Shown: positions 17,215 to 26,228 of the stretch, piece after piece
Layout of the letters: the number at the start of each line of letters is the position of its first letter
Numbering within the stretch: the first letter of the stretch is position 1
Assembly (NCBI RefSeq): GCF_000968375.1
Contig: NZ_CP009933.1
Coordinates: 806,001 to 870,000 of the forward strand
Length of the DNA stretch: 64,000 nt
DNA from: Clostridium scatologenes
GTDB lineage: Bacteria > Bacillota > Clostridia > Clostridiales > Clostridiaceae
Direction: 5' to 3'
Notes under the pieces: model-generated
Databases searched by the model: none
Told to the model about the DNA's origin: nothing
Seen by the model: the letters and a program-made list of their open reading frames with translations, nothing else
Translations under genes and position numbers: made by a program

Positions 17215-18935
17215 TGAAATATATGAATTTTTCCAGTGCCAATTGTAAAAATTGCTACAAGTGTTTACGATCATGTCCTGTAAAAGCTATAAAATTTAAA
17301 AATCAACAAGCAGAAATTGTGGAGGATAGATGTATTGCATGTAGTCACTGTCTTGCAATATGTCCTCAAAAAGCTAGACATATAGTAAGTGATTTAGAAA
17401 GAGTTAAAGAGGCTATAAATTCAGAAAAAAAGGTAATAGCAACTATTGCGCCTTCCTTTGTGGGTTTTTTTGATGTAGATCCTGGTAGGTTTGTAAGTTT
17501 ACTTAGAAAGTTAGGATTTTCTTATATAGAAGAAACTGCTTCAGGAGCAGATGTAGTTTCAGAGTTGTACAGGCAGTATATGAAAGAAGAAAAGTTGGAC
17601 AACTATATATCAACAGCATGTCCTTCAGCTAATTATATAGTTGAAAAATATTTTCCTAATCTAATTAAATACATGATTCCAACAGTATCACCTATGATTG
17701 CACATGGAAAAGTGTTAAGAAAAATTTATGGAGAAGACAGCTTTATAGTGTTTATTGGGCCTTGTATGGGAAAAAAGATAGAATCTGAAGGATTTACAAA
17801 TAAGGAGGTTTTAGATGCAGTAATAACCTTTGAAGAATTTACAAGTTGGGTAGAGGATTTGAATATTGATATACAGAATTTAGAACCATGTGACTTTGAT
17901 AGAAATTCTTTTAAAGATGGAAGAAAATATCCACTATTTACAGGCATAGTTAACTGCGTAAGCGATGTTATTAAAGAGAAAAAGTTGGAAGTTATATCTA
18001 TAAGTGGTACAGAAGAATGTATGGAGTTATTTAAAAGTATTGAAAAGGGAGAAGTTACTAATGCTTTTATTGAAGCTAGTGCTTGTAAGGGGAGCTGCAT
18101 TGGTGGGCCAGGCATGATTAATAATGAAAAGGGGTATTATAAGAGAGTTCAAAAGGTTAAAAATTATATAAATAAAAATAATTCCATTGGTGAACGTAAA
18201 TTGGACTTGGATATGGATATAGAATTTTCTAGATCCTTCATAGATAAAAGTATTGAAAAAAAATTAGCTTCAGAAAAAGAAATAGAAAAGATAATGATGG
18301 AAATGGGAAAATACAGTATTGAAGATGAACTAAATTGTGGGGTATGTGGCTACAATACCTGTAGAGAAAAGGCTGAGGCTATATTTGAAGGCATGGCAGA
18401 ATCTAGTATGTGTCTTCATTATATGAGAAATAGAGCTGAAAGCATAAGAAATGTTATATTTGAAAATATTGTAAACTGTATTATATTTTTAGATGGAGAA
18501 ATGAGAATTAAAGATATTAATCCTGCTGCAGAAAATGCATTTACAGTTAAAGCTGAAAGTATAGTAAATAAACCAATATCTTTGATTATGGATGATCAGG
18601 ATTTTAGGAATGTAAAGGAAACGGGAAAGGACATATTAGGAAAAAAAGTATCTTTTCCAAACTATAATTTAGATTTCATAGAAACAGTGAGATATCTTGA
18701 AAAACAGGATATAGTGATGATAGCTTTGGTTAACATTACAGAAGAAGAAAAAAATAAGAGAAAGCTTGTGAAGCTTAAAGAAAATACCATAAATACAGCT
18801 CAGGAAGTAATAGAAAAACAGATGCGTGTAGCACAGGAAATAGCTAGTTTACTAGGTGAGACTACAGCAGAAACTAAAATTGCATTGACTAAGTTGAAAA
18901 AAGTAGTAGAAGAAGAAAAAGGGTGTGATAGTTAA
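17214..18935 (+). CDS. [FeFe]-hydrogenase-like protein with PAS domain (putative sensory hydrogenase)
   Basis: 573 residues. Two 4Fe-4S ferredoxin motifs come first (Cys11/14/17/21 and Cys40/43/46/50). The H-cluster domain follows with L1 as STACPS (Cys136), L2 as GPCMGKK (Cys184) and L3 as ASACKGSC (Cys291, Cys295). A further CxxCx4Cx16C cluster motif lies at 375/378/383/400, and a PAS domain at ~405-525 ends in a coiled tail. All H-cluster cysteine ligands are present, but the extra cysteine of the catalytic TSCCP motif is Ala135. This matches sensory-type rather than bulk H2-producing enzymes (family knowledge). It overlaps both neighbours by one base. Confidence 0.85.
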   Translation: MKYMNFSSANCKNCYKCLRSCPVKAIKFKNQQAEIVEDRCIACSHCLAICPQKARHIVSDLERVKEAINSEKKVIATIAPSFVGFFDVDPGRFVSLLRKLGFSYIEETASGADVVSELYRQYMKEEKLDNYISTACPSANYIVEKYFPNLIKYMIPTVSPMIAHGKVLRKIYGEDSFIVFIGPCMGKKIESEGFTNKEVLDAVITFEEFTSWVEDLNIDIQNLEPCDFDRNSFKDGRKYPLFTGIVNCVSDVIKEKKLEVISISGTEECMELFKSIEKGEVTNAFIEASACKGSCIGGPGMINNEKGYYKRVQKVKNYINKNNSIGERKLDLDMDIEFSRSFIDKSIEKKLASEKEIEKIMMEMGKYSIEDELNCGVCGYNTCREKAEAIFEGMAESSMCLHYMRNRAESIRNVIFENIVNCIIFLDGEMRIKDINPAAENAFTVKAESIVNKPISLIMDDQDFRNVKETGKDILGKKVSFPNYNLDFIETVRYLEKQDIVMIALVNITEEEKNKRKLVKLKENTINTAQEVIEKQMRVAQEIASLLGETTAETKIALTKLKKVVEEEKGCDS

Positions 18936-20107
18936 TGGATTTTTTCATAGAAGTAGCTCATGGCACTTTAATAAAGCATGGAGAAGAATTACCAGGGGAT
19001 ATGGTAAACGTTGTAAGGTTGGAAGACTGTACAATAATAGTGCTGGCAGATGGGCTTGGAAGTGGTGTTAAAGCTAATATTTTGGCTACTTTAACCTCTA
19101 AAATTGCAGGTACTATGCTTAAAGAGGGAGCTGATATATATGAAACGGTGGATACTATAGCTAATACTCTTCCAGTATGTAAAGTTAGAAATATTGCATA
19201 TTCTACTTTTACCATAATCAAGATTTATAATAATGGAGAAGCATATATTGCAGAATATGATAATCCACCTTTTTTTGCTATGAGAAATGGTGAAAGCATG
19301 GACATAAGCAAAAAGAAATCCATTATAAATGATAAAGTTATAAAGGAAAGTAATTTGGTTTTGCAGGAAGATGATGTGCTTACTGTAGTAAGTGATGGGG
19401 TAATACATGCAGGACTTGGAGAGATATTAAACCTTGGTTGGCAGTGGAAGGATGTAGAAGCTTATCTTAAAAAGAGAACTAGCAGCAATTTAAATGTACA
19501 AGTTGTAGCTAAAGATTTGCTGGAAGCATGTTGGGATTTATACTGCCGTAAACCAGGGGATGACACCACTGTTGTATCTATTAAAGTGAGGAAACCATCT
19601 TTTGTAAATCTGTTTACAGGACCTCCTAAAGATAAGGAAAAGGATAGTATGGTCATAAAAAATTTTATGGATGCTCCAGGTAAAAAAGTCATATGCGGAG
19701 GAACTGCTGCCAACATTGCAGAAAGGGAACTTGGTAGAAAACTCAAGGTTAATTTGGAGTTTTTTAACAAGGATGTACCTCCTACAGCTACTATGGAAGG
19801 AATAGATTTAATAACAGAAGGCGTTTTAACCTTAAGCATGGTTATAGAAAAAATAAAAAAATATTTAAATCCTTCTTCCAAGAATATAGAATATATAGAT
19901 TGTGATGGAAAGGATGGAGTGTCTTCTTTAGTTAAAATTCTTATGGAAGATTGTACTCATTTAAATTTATGGGTAGGAATGGCTGTAAATCCAGCACATC
20001 AAAATCCTGATTTTCCAGCGGATTTAAGCATAAAGCTAAAATTAGTAGGGGAATTGTATAATCAGATGAAAGCTTTAGGAAAAAAAGTGCATATAAATTA
20101 TGTATAA
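18935..20107 (+). CDS. SpoIIE/PP2C-type serine phosphatase, likely output of the hydrogenase sensor
   Basis: 390 residues. The SpoIIE-family PP2C domain covers ~1-225, with metal-site segments LADGLGSG (Asp39), VVSDGVIHAG and KPGDDTTVV. A C-terminal extension of ~160 residues contains GGTAANIAERELGR and has no family I recognise; it may bind a ligand or partner. The ATG overlaps the stop of the hydrogenase-like gene (TAATG). The coupling suggests a cascade in which redox or H2 state controls dephosphorylation of an unknown protein, possibly an anti-anti-sigma factor. That last step is inference. Confidence 0.82.
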   Translation: MDFFIEVAHGTLIKHGEELPGDMVNVVRLEDCTIIVLADGLGSGVKANILATLTSKIAGTMLKEGADIYETVDTIANTLPVCKVRNIAYSTFTIIKIYNNGEAYIAEYDNPPFFAMRNGESMDISKKKSIINDKVIKESNLVLQEDDVLTVVSDGVIHAGLGEILNLGWQWKDVEAYLKKRTSSNLNVQVVAKDLLEACWDLYCRKPGDDTTVVSIKVRKPSFVNLFTGPPKDKEKDSMVIKNFMDAPGKKVICGGTAANIAERELGRKLKVNLEFFNKDVPPTATMEGIDLITEGVLTLSMVIEKIKKYLNPSSKNIEYIDCDGKDGVSSLVKILMEDCTHLNLWVGMAVNPAHQNPDFPADLSIKLKLVGELYNQMKALGKKVHINYV

Positions 20108-20121
20108 AAATAGATATAGTG

Positions 20122-20152
20122 AGGATGCATTAAATAACGCTTAATGCATCCT
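20122..20152. terminator. Terminator between convergent operons
   Basis: Perfect 12-base stem AGGATGCATTAA (20122-20133) and TTAATGCATCCT (20141-20152) with a 7-base loop, then a broken T-run. It ends the phosphatase operon and probably also serves the convergent nitrilase gene. Confidence 0.75.
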
Positions 20153-20164
20153 GTTTCTGTTATT

Positions 20165-21088
20165 TTAGTTTTCATGAATAATAAGTTCTAGAACATCTGG
20201 GCGTGAATAATGGCCTGTGCCGTCGAATTCCATACGGCTAAGAGGAACTTGTTCCATATCGATGTCTATATAAATAATTTCTTCTTTATCCCATACAGGG
20301 GCTTTAACGTAATGTCCAAATGGGTCTACAATGCAGCTGCCGCCGGTAAGAACACCCTCTGGTAATTTTGCTATTTCCTCTGGACAATGGAAGATATCAG
20401 GATACATATCCTTTGTTACATATTGATTTACATTAATTACATAACAATGACCTTCTATTGCTATGTGGCGTATTGTAGTTTGCCATTCTTCATTGTTATT
20501 TGTGTTAGGAGCAAGATAAAGAGATACTCCCTTCATATAAAGAGCTGCACGTGCTAAAGGCATATAATTTTCCCAACAAATCAAGCTGCCCATGTTTCCC
20601 CATGGAGTATCGATGACAGGAAAGGCACCTTCATAACCATCTCCCCAGATAAAGCGTTCTGCACCAGTTGGCTTTAATTTACGATGCTTGCTAACAAGCT
20701 TTCCTTCTGGTGAGAAAATTAGATTAGTGCAGTAAAGAGTGCAAGTGTTTATATCTCTTTCTGTGATACCAATACTTACATAAGCATTTGCTTCGCCAGC
20801 TGCTTTGGCAATGCGGTCTGTATCAGCACTTGGTACAATGACAGAATTATCATAATAAACTTTCCAATCTTTTCTGCCTTCTTCGGTACGACTGCCTACA
20901 GTAAAGCCAAAGGTCATTCCATATGGATAGCAAGGAATAAAAGATTCAGGAAAAACAATTAAATTGGCACCTTGCTTTCCGGCCTCAAGAATTTCTTGAA
21001 CGACTTTATCAATAGTTGCATCCTTATTGAACATAACAGGTGCTGCTTGTACAAGAGCAACTTTACAATTTTTTTCTAAATTTTTCAT
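20165..21088 (-). CDS. Nitrilase (carbon-nitrogen hydrolase family)
   Basis: 307 residues from the ATG at 21088, which has GGAGG 7 bases upstream; an ATG 15 bases earlier overlaps that site. The catalytic triad is visible: Glu48 (FPESFIP), Lys137 (HRKLKP) and Cys171 (ICWENYMPLAR). The CWENYMPLAR context is that of true nitrilases, which convert nitriles to carboxylate plus ammonia, rather than amidases. Substrate unknown. It is divergent from a MocR-type regulator with a 120-base shared intergenic region, a common regulator-target layout. Confidence 0.88.
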   Translation of the reverse strand: MKNLEKNCKVALVQAAPVMFNKDATIDKVVQEILEAGKQGANLIVFPESFIPCYPYGMTFGFTVGSRTEEGRKDWKVYYDNSVIVPSADTDRIAKAAGEANAYVSIGITERDINTCTLYCTNLIFSPEGKLVSKHRKLKPTGAERFIWGDGYEGAFPVIDTPWGNMGSLICWENYMPLARAALYMKGVSLYLAPNTNNNEEWQTTIRHIAIEGHCYVINVNQYVTKDMYPDIFHCPEEIAKLPEGVLTGGSCIVDPFGHYVKAPVWDKEEIIYIDIDMEQVPLSRMEFDGTGHYSRPDVLELIIHEN

Positions 21089-21152
21089 TATAACGCCTCC
21101 CATGTATTTTTTATATCATTTATGTTTTGATTATATTATAGTATAATTGCAG

Positions 21153-21164
21153 TATCAATTGATA
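21153..21164. promoter_or_regulatory. Palindromic operator candidate between nitrilase and mocR-like gene
   Basis: Perfect 12-base palindrome TATCAATTGATA in the centre of the divergent intergenic region. It lies near TATAAT-like boxes for both directions (around 21130-21145). It could be the site of the adjacent regulator. This is inference from position and symmetry. Confidence 0.4.
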
Positions 21165-21208
21165 AAACTTCAATCTGTTATAGTACAAAATCAAGGAGGC
21201 TGTTTAAA

Positions 21209-22585
21209 TTGCTAAAGTATCAGCTAATTGTTAAATATATTAAAAGTGAGATATCAAACGGAAATTTAGAGGCAAAGAAAAAACTGCCTTCACTTAGAAG
21301 GATATCTGAATTATTTCAGTGTAGTATTGGTACAGTTTTAAAAGCTTATACTGAACTTGAAAAGGAACATATAGTTTATTCTTTATCGAAAAGTGGGTAT
21401 TATGTATTAGAAAGTGATCTTTCTAATAGCAATTCACAGGATAACCCTTTAATTGATTTCTCATCAGGATCTCCAGATATTGAGTCTTTGCCTTATAAAA
21501 AATTTCAACATTGCTTAAATAATGCTATAGAACTTTATAAAGAAAATTTGTTTACCTATTCTAATCCAAAGGGATTGAATTCATTAATACAGATTTTAAC
21601 TAGTCACTTAGAGGAATATCAAGTGTTTACCAAACCCGAAAATATTGTTATAACCACAGGTTCTCAACAAGCACTAAATATCTTAACAAATATGCCATTT
21701 CCAAATGGAAACTCTAAGGTTTTAGTGGAACAACCAACTTACTATGGAATGATTAGAGCGCTGGAATTGAATAATATTCCTAGTGTGGGAATTGAAAGAG
21801 GCTTTAATGGTATAAATCTTGAAGAATTAGAAAGATTGTTTAAGTATGGCAATATTAAATTCTTTTATACCATTCCTAGGTTTCACAATCCAACAGGAAA
21901 TTCATATACTAGGCAGGAAAAAGAGGCAATTGCAAAAATGGCTAAAAAGTACAATGTATATATTCTTGAAGATGATATTATGGCCGATTTAGAAATAGAC
22001 AAGAAATCTGATCCAATATTTGCTTATGACACTTCTTCAAAGGTAATTTATTTAAAAAGCTATTCTAAAGTTCTTATGCCTGGTTTAAGAATTGCAGCAA
22101 CTATATTACCTAAATTACTCATAAATACTTTTCTGGAATATAAAAAATGGTTGGATATGAATAGCCCAATATTATCTCAAGGCGCTTTGGAAGTTTATTT
22201 AAAAAGCGGTATGCTTGATAAACATAGAAAGAAAATAAGCAAGTTATATTCAGACAGAATGAGCTGTTTAAAAAATACTATTTCATCATTTAAGCAGTCT
22301 AAAATAAAATATAATGTGCCTAAATCTGGATATTTTGCTTGCATTTATGTAGATAGTAAGCTGCAATATGACAAAATAATAAGTACATTATCCAATAAAA
22401 ATATACAACTTTTGGATACAAGAACTTGTTTCTTAAGAGAATATAGAATTGACAACTATTTTAGAATTAGCATAAGTAAAACAAATGAAGAAAAAATTAA
22501 AAAAGGTATGCCCGTATTAATAGATACTATACAGAGATATTTAACTGATGACAATGACAATTTTCATTTTTATCCTAAAATATGA
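21209..22585 (+). CDS. MocR-family (GntR + aminotransferase) transcriptional regulator
   Basis: 458 residues beginning with TTG at 21209, 9 bases after AAGGAGG. An N-terminal GntR winged helix (residues ~1-70: KKLPSLRRISELFQCSIGTV) is fused to a fold-type-I aminotransferase domain. The PLP lysine lies in YLKSYSKVLMPGLR, and other cofactor segments include TTGSQQALNI and HNPTGNSY. MocR proteins sense PLP or amino compounds and regulate nearby metabolic genes. The divergent nitrilase is the obvious target. Confidence 0.9.
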   Translation: MLKYQLIVKYIKSEISNGNLEAKKKLPSLRRISELFQCSIGTVLKAYTELEKEHIVYSLSKSGYYVLESDLSNSNSQDNPLIDFSSGSPDIESLPYKKFQHCLNNAIELYKENLFTYSNPKGLNSLIQILTSHLEEYQVFTKPENIVITTGSQQALNILTNMPFPNGNSKVLVEQPTYYGMIRALELNNIPSVGIERGFNGINLEELERLFKYGNIKFFYTIPRFHNPTGNSYTRQEKEAIAKMAKKYNVYILEDDIMADLEIDKKSDPIFAYDTSSKVIYLKSYSKVLMPGLRIAATILPKLLINTFLEYKKWLDMNSPILSQGALEVYLKSGMLDKHRKKISKLYSDRMSCLKNTISSFKQSKIKYNVPKSGYFACIYVDSKLQYDKIISTLSNKNIQLLDTRTCFLREYRIDNYFRISISKTNEEKIKKGMPVLIDTIQRYLTDDNDNFHFYPKI

Positions 22586-22734
22586 ATTATTGTTTTGGAA
22601 ATATTGATAAAAGTATAGTAAAATGTATAAGGTGGATTGTCCAAGTGCATGTTAAAGTCTGTTTTTATGCTATTATAAAAAACATTATTGATTATTGTAA
22701 TATATGAAAAAAAGGAACTATAGGAGGATACATT

Positions 22735-23859
22735 ATGAAAATTTCAAAGAAAGATGCGTTGACATGGTTTGAATTCTTTTCAACATTGCCAGAAGATGAA
22801 GAACTTATGATAAAACAACAAGAAATCATTTATGCTACCTTTGCACAAATTGAGGCAGCAATTGATGATAGAAATAAAAAATTAATGTCAGAAATTAAAG
22901 GTTTAAAAACCCTGGAGAATAGAACTTTTTTTGTTGGAGATGAAAGCAAATTCTCTAAAGGATGTCGTTCTTGCTTATTAGGAACTGGTTTGAGTGCAAT
23001 TAGAAAAACCAATAAATGTAACATAGAGTGTAAGTTTTGTTATAATTATGGGGATCTAGATAATATTCCTCCAATTGGTGAAGGTATGTGGGAAATTGGT
23101 GGTACGAAATTTTATGAGAAGGATATAGATTTACTTCTTTCAATACACAAGAAACCTACTGGTATTTCATACGTTTATTTAGAACCATTTATGGAAATTG
23201 AAAAATACTATTCTATTATAAAGAAATTTAATGATGCCAATATTCATCAACACCTATATACAAATGGCATTTTAGCTACTTCAGAGACATTGAAAGCATT
23301 AGGTGAAGCTGGTCTTGACGAGATACGTTTTAACTTGGGGGCGTCTAACTGCTCAGATAAAGTTATTGAAAATATTAAAATAGCAAAAAAATATATTAAA
23401 AATGTAGGCATTGAAACTCCAATGACTCCTGAGTTTTTTGAAGCATTTTTTAAGAAAAAGCAAGCGATTTTAGATACAAAACTTGATTTTATTAATTGTG
23501 CAGAATTACATTTAAATGAGAATAACATAGACAATTATTATGGAGAAAATATGTACATTTCCAGACAAGGCTACATATCTCCAATTTGGAGCAGAAAATT
23601 AACTTTTGAATTCATGAAAATAGCTGATGAAGAAAAATGGGATTTAGTAGTTCATGATTGTTCAAATCATACAAAATTTGCTAGAGATTTGAATTTGAGC
23701 AGCAAAGAAGGAAAATGGTTTGGGGCTAGTGATTATGCCTGTGAGTTTGCAAAGGTACCATACGAAGCATTTTTGTCAATACTTCGTGATGACAATTTTA
23801 AATTTTTAAGTGAAGAGGAATTGCCTCAGGGATATAAACCAGGAGAGATGATTTTTTAG
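22735..23859 (+). CDS. Radical SAM protein of unknown function
   Basis: 374 residues. The CxxxCxxC cluster motif is at Cys95, Cys99 and Cys102 (KCNIECKFCYNYG). Two further cysteines (Cys77, Cys80, in GCRSC) could hold a second site. A barrel-like middle follows with YLEPFMEIE and HLYTNG segments. The enzyme would cleave SAM to a 5'-deoxyadenosyl radical, but neither substrate nor reaction can be told. The ATG follows AGGAGG. A hairpin lies at 23907-23935. No partner gene stands next to it. Confidence 0.8.
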   Translation: MKISKKDALTWFEFFSTLPEDEELMIKQQEIIYATFAQIEAAIDDRNKKLMSEIKGLKTLENRTFFVGDESKFSKGCRSCLLGTGLSAIRKTNKCNIECKFCYNYGDLDNIPPIGEGMWEIGGTKFYEKDIDLLLSIHKKPTGISYVYLEPFMEIEKYYSIIKKFNDANIHQHLYTNGILATSETLKALGEAGLDEIRFNLGASNCSDKVIENIKIAKKYIKNVGIETPMTPEFFEAFFKKKQAILDTKLDFINCAELHLNENNIDNYYGENMYISRQGYISPIWSRKLTFEFMKIADEEKWDLVVHDCSNHTKFARDLNLSSKEGKWFGASDYACEFAKVPYEAFLSILRDDNFKFLSEEELPQGYKPGEMIF

Positions 23860-23906
23860 ATAGTATCTTGATGTGAAAGATTTTGGAATAGATGTAGTTC
23901 ACATGG

Positions 23907-23935
23907 GCAATCAGAAGGTTATGCACTCTGATTGC
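23907..23935. terminator. Hairpin between convergent genes
   Basis: GCAATCAGA (23907-23915) pairs with TCTGATTGC (23927-23935). The site overlaps the 3' end of the leftward membrane-protein gene. There is no strong T-run, so this is a weak or shared terminator candidate. Confidence 0.45.
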
Positions 23936-24599
23936 TTCCAGAATCTTCATTTACACGTATATTATTTCTAGACTTAAAATATTGAAAAATAGCACTATAT
24001 ATTTTTGTTATATTTCCTACAAGTACAGCACAAATTATTGTCCCTTCACGTACTCCTTTTATATTTCCGAAAGTAAAAAGTGAAATTATTATTGCAATTA
24101 TACATAGGGTAGAATCAAGAGCGATTTTTATATTTCCAAACTTTTTTGTGAATTTATTAGAGATGGCTTTTACAACACCTTCTCCAGGATTTATAATTAC
24201 ATTGGCAATAACCTGTAAATATACTCCTAAAGCAAGAAGAAAACAGCCAGAAAGTAAAACAAGTATTTTTACTAAATAAGCATCAGGATTTACAAAAGCG
24301 AAAATGCTCATTCCTAAATCAACGAAAAAACCAAAAAATGGACCTACAAATAATTGAAGATACTGTTCTTTTGGAAAATCTTTTCTTAAAACAATTATTT
24401 CCACAATAAAAAATAAGATACTTAATAAAAAAGTAAATTGTCCAACGGTAAGAGGAAATATCATGGAAAGTACATAGGGCAAACTGTTAATTGGAGAGGT
24501 TCCTAAACCTGATTTTGAGGTTAAGCTTATTCCTAAACCCATAAAAAATAAACCAGATATGAATATAAAATATCTTATAATTATTTTAAGCTTTGACAT
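23919..24599 (-). CDS. YczE/YitT-like integral membrane protein
   Basis: 226 residues with about five to six hydrophobic segments and the N-terminal pattern GLGISLTSKSGLGTSPINSLPY typical of YczE/YyaS-type membrane proteins. A NPGEGVVKA-like loop occurs near residue 137. Function is not established; some relatives assist antibiotic or metabolite production. It is divergent from a MarR regulator with mirror-image promoters and operators (24637-24769), so it is probably controlled by that MarR protein. Confidence 0.75.
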   Translation of the reverse strand: MSKLKIIIRYFIFISGLFFMGLGISLTSKSGLGTSPINSLPYVLSMIFPLTVGQFTFLLSILFFIVEIIVLRKDFPKEQYLQLFVGPFFGFFVDLGMSIFAFVNPDAYLVKILVLLSGCFLLALGVYLQVIANVIINPGEGVVKAISNKFTKKFGNIKIALDSTLCIIAIIISLFTFGNIKGVREGTIICAVLVGNITKIYSAIFQYFKSRNNIRVNEDSGSNQSA

Positions 24600-24636
24600 T
24601 AATGATGCCTCCTAATTAGAAAATTTTATCTATAAT

Positions 24637-24769
24637 AGTTTCGTATGCAACTATTATTATAGTGTTCTATTACGTTAGTGTCAATATTTAGTAGGATTTA
24701 CTTCTGTTATTAGGGGATTAATTGACATAAAAGTTTTGTTACTTTAAAATTAAAGTTGCATATAAAACT
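24637..24769. promoter_or_regulatory. Mirror-image divergent promoters with paired MarR-type operators
   Basis: Rightward promoter: TTGACA (24722-24727), 17 bases, TAAAAT (24745-24750). Leftward promoter, read on the minus strand: TTGACA (24684-24679), 17 bases, TATAAT (24661-24656). Just downstream of each -10 lies the same 16-base site in opposite orientation: AGTTTCGTATGCAACT (24637-24652) and the complement of AGTTGCATATAAAACT (24754-24769), 14 of 16 identical. Both have AGTT-N8-AACT symmetry, as expected for MarR dimers repressing both genes. Confidence 0.75.
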
Positions 24770-24787
24770 GAAATTAGGAGAACTATT

Positions 24788-25210
24788 ATGAAAAATTTAT
24801 CAAAATATATTTCTGTAGCACACAGACGTTCACAAATATTTTATACAGAACAGCTTGAAAAAATAGGAATTAGCAGTGGACAGTTTATGTATATAGTTTG
24901 TATTTGTGAAAATCCAGGGTACACTCAGGATGAATTATCTCAACAATTGATTATAGATAAGAGTACTGTAGCAAAGGTTTTATCTCAGCTTGAAGCAAAT
25001 GGCTTTATTACTAAAATTACAAATTCAAATGATAGACGTGCATTTAATATTTTTCCTACAGATAAAGCACTCAATATTTATCCTAAAATATTAGAAATAA
25101 AAGATCGGTGGCATCGTGAAATAACAGAGGGTTTAAGTGATATAGAATGTGATGTTTTTCAAAAGCTAATGGAAAAGGTTATGGAAAATAGCATTAAGAA
25201 TTGCAAATAA
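24788..25210 (+). CDS. MarR-family transcriptional regulator
   Basis: 140 residues. The winged helix is at ~residues 30-100, with recognition region YTQDELSQQLIIDKSTVAKV and wing ITNSNDRRAFNIF. The ATG has AGGAG upstream. It is divergent from the YczE-like gene and followed 55 bases later by the metallo-hydrolase and AKR genes, which it may also control. The operator placed at its own start site predicts autorepression. The effector is unknown. Confidence 0.88.
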   Translation: MKNLSKYISVAHRRSQIFYTEQLEKIGISSGQFMYIVCICENPGYTQDELSQQLIIDKSTVAKVLSQLEANGFITKITNSNDRRAFNIFPTDKALNIYPKILEIKDRWHREITEGLSDIECDVFQKLMEKVMENSIKNCK

Positions 25211-25265
25211 ATAAAATTTGAGGTAATCTAACTATAATATTATTTGCTACAAAGGAGAAATTTAA

Positions 25266-26165
25266 TTGGAGATATTGAAAGTTAAAGGGAATACATATTG
25301 CATTGACACTGGAATGTCATACATACCATTTTATAAAATTAATGATGAAGAAATTATTATGTTGGATACTGGTTGGAAAAATGGAGAGCGTGAAGGTATA
25401 GAGGAAGTTTTGGAAAGCAATAATTTTAGGGTTAGGGCTATTCTAAATAGTCATGCTCATGTGGATCATATTGGAAATAATACATATTTAAAAAATAAAT
25501 ATGATTGTATAATTGCCATGGCTGCTTATGAGGCTAATATTTGTAGTTCTGAGATTAATCTTAAGCTTTATTATGGAAGTCAAACTTTGAAGGAAGTAAA
25601 GGAACATTTTGGACATATGATTTGTAAAACTGATATAAGAATATCTGAAGATCAAGATAATGTATCAATATGTGGGGTTAATTTTAAAATTCTTCATACA
25701 CCTGGCCACAGCCCTGCACACATATGTATTATAACACCTGATGATGTTGCATATATGGGGGATGCTCTTATAAGCTATGAAGTAATGAAGGGGGCAAAGA
25801 TGCCTTATGCTTACATATTGAGTGAAGACATGAAAAGCAAGGCAAAGCTTTATGACTTAAATTACAGTAAATATGTGGTGGCACATAAGGGAATGTATGA
25901 TGATATAAAAAAACTAATAAGTGATAACATTGATTTTTATGAAAGCAGAGCAATGAGAATATACGAAGCAATAGATAAAGCTATGACTATGGAAGAGGTT
26001 ATGAAAGTTGTCATTAAAAGATTTCATATCAATATAAAAGATGTATATAAATATTACGTTATAGAAAGAATGTTAAAATCTTATATGGATTATTTATATG
26101 AAATAGAAAAGCTTAATTTAATTATGGAAGATGGATTTCTTAAATATGTGAAAAATGAAAACTAA
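25266..26165 (+). CDS. Metallo-beta-lactamase-fold hydrolase
   Basis: 299 residues with a TTG start behind AAAGGAG. The metal motif HAHVDH (His63-His68) is followed by further ligand segments HTPGHSPAH and YMGDALI. A C-terminal helical region of ~100 residues has no catalytic motif. The fold covers glyoxalase II-like, thioesterase and quorum-quenching enzymes; the substrate here cannot be told. It lies between the MarR gene and the aldo/keto reductase on one strand. Confidence 0.82.
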   Translation: MEILKVKGNTYCIDTGMSYIPFYKINDEEIIMLDTGWKNGEREGIEEVLESNNFRVRAILNSHAHVDHIGNNTYLKNKYDCIIAMAAYEANICSSEINLKLYYGSQTLKEVKEHFGHMICKTDIRISEDQDNVSICGVNFKILHTPGHSPAHICIITPDDVAYMGDALISYEVMKGAKMPYAYILSEDMKSKAKLYDLNYSKYVVAHKGMYDDIKKLISDNIDFYESRAMRIYEAIDKAMTMEEVMKVVIKRFHINIKDVYKYYVIERMLKSYMDYLYEIEKLNLIMEDGFLKYVKNEN

Positions 26166-26228
26166 TATCATTACATATTAGCTTGATTCATGTAAAATAG
26201 AAAAAACTTAAGTAGGGGGTAAAATTAA

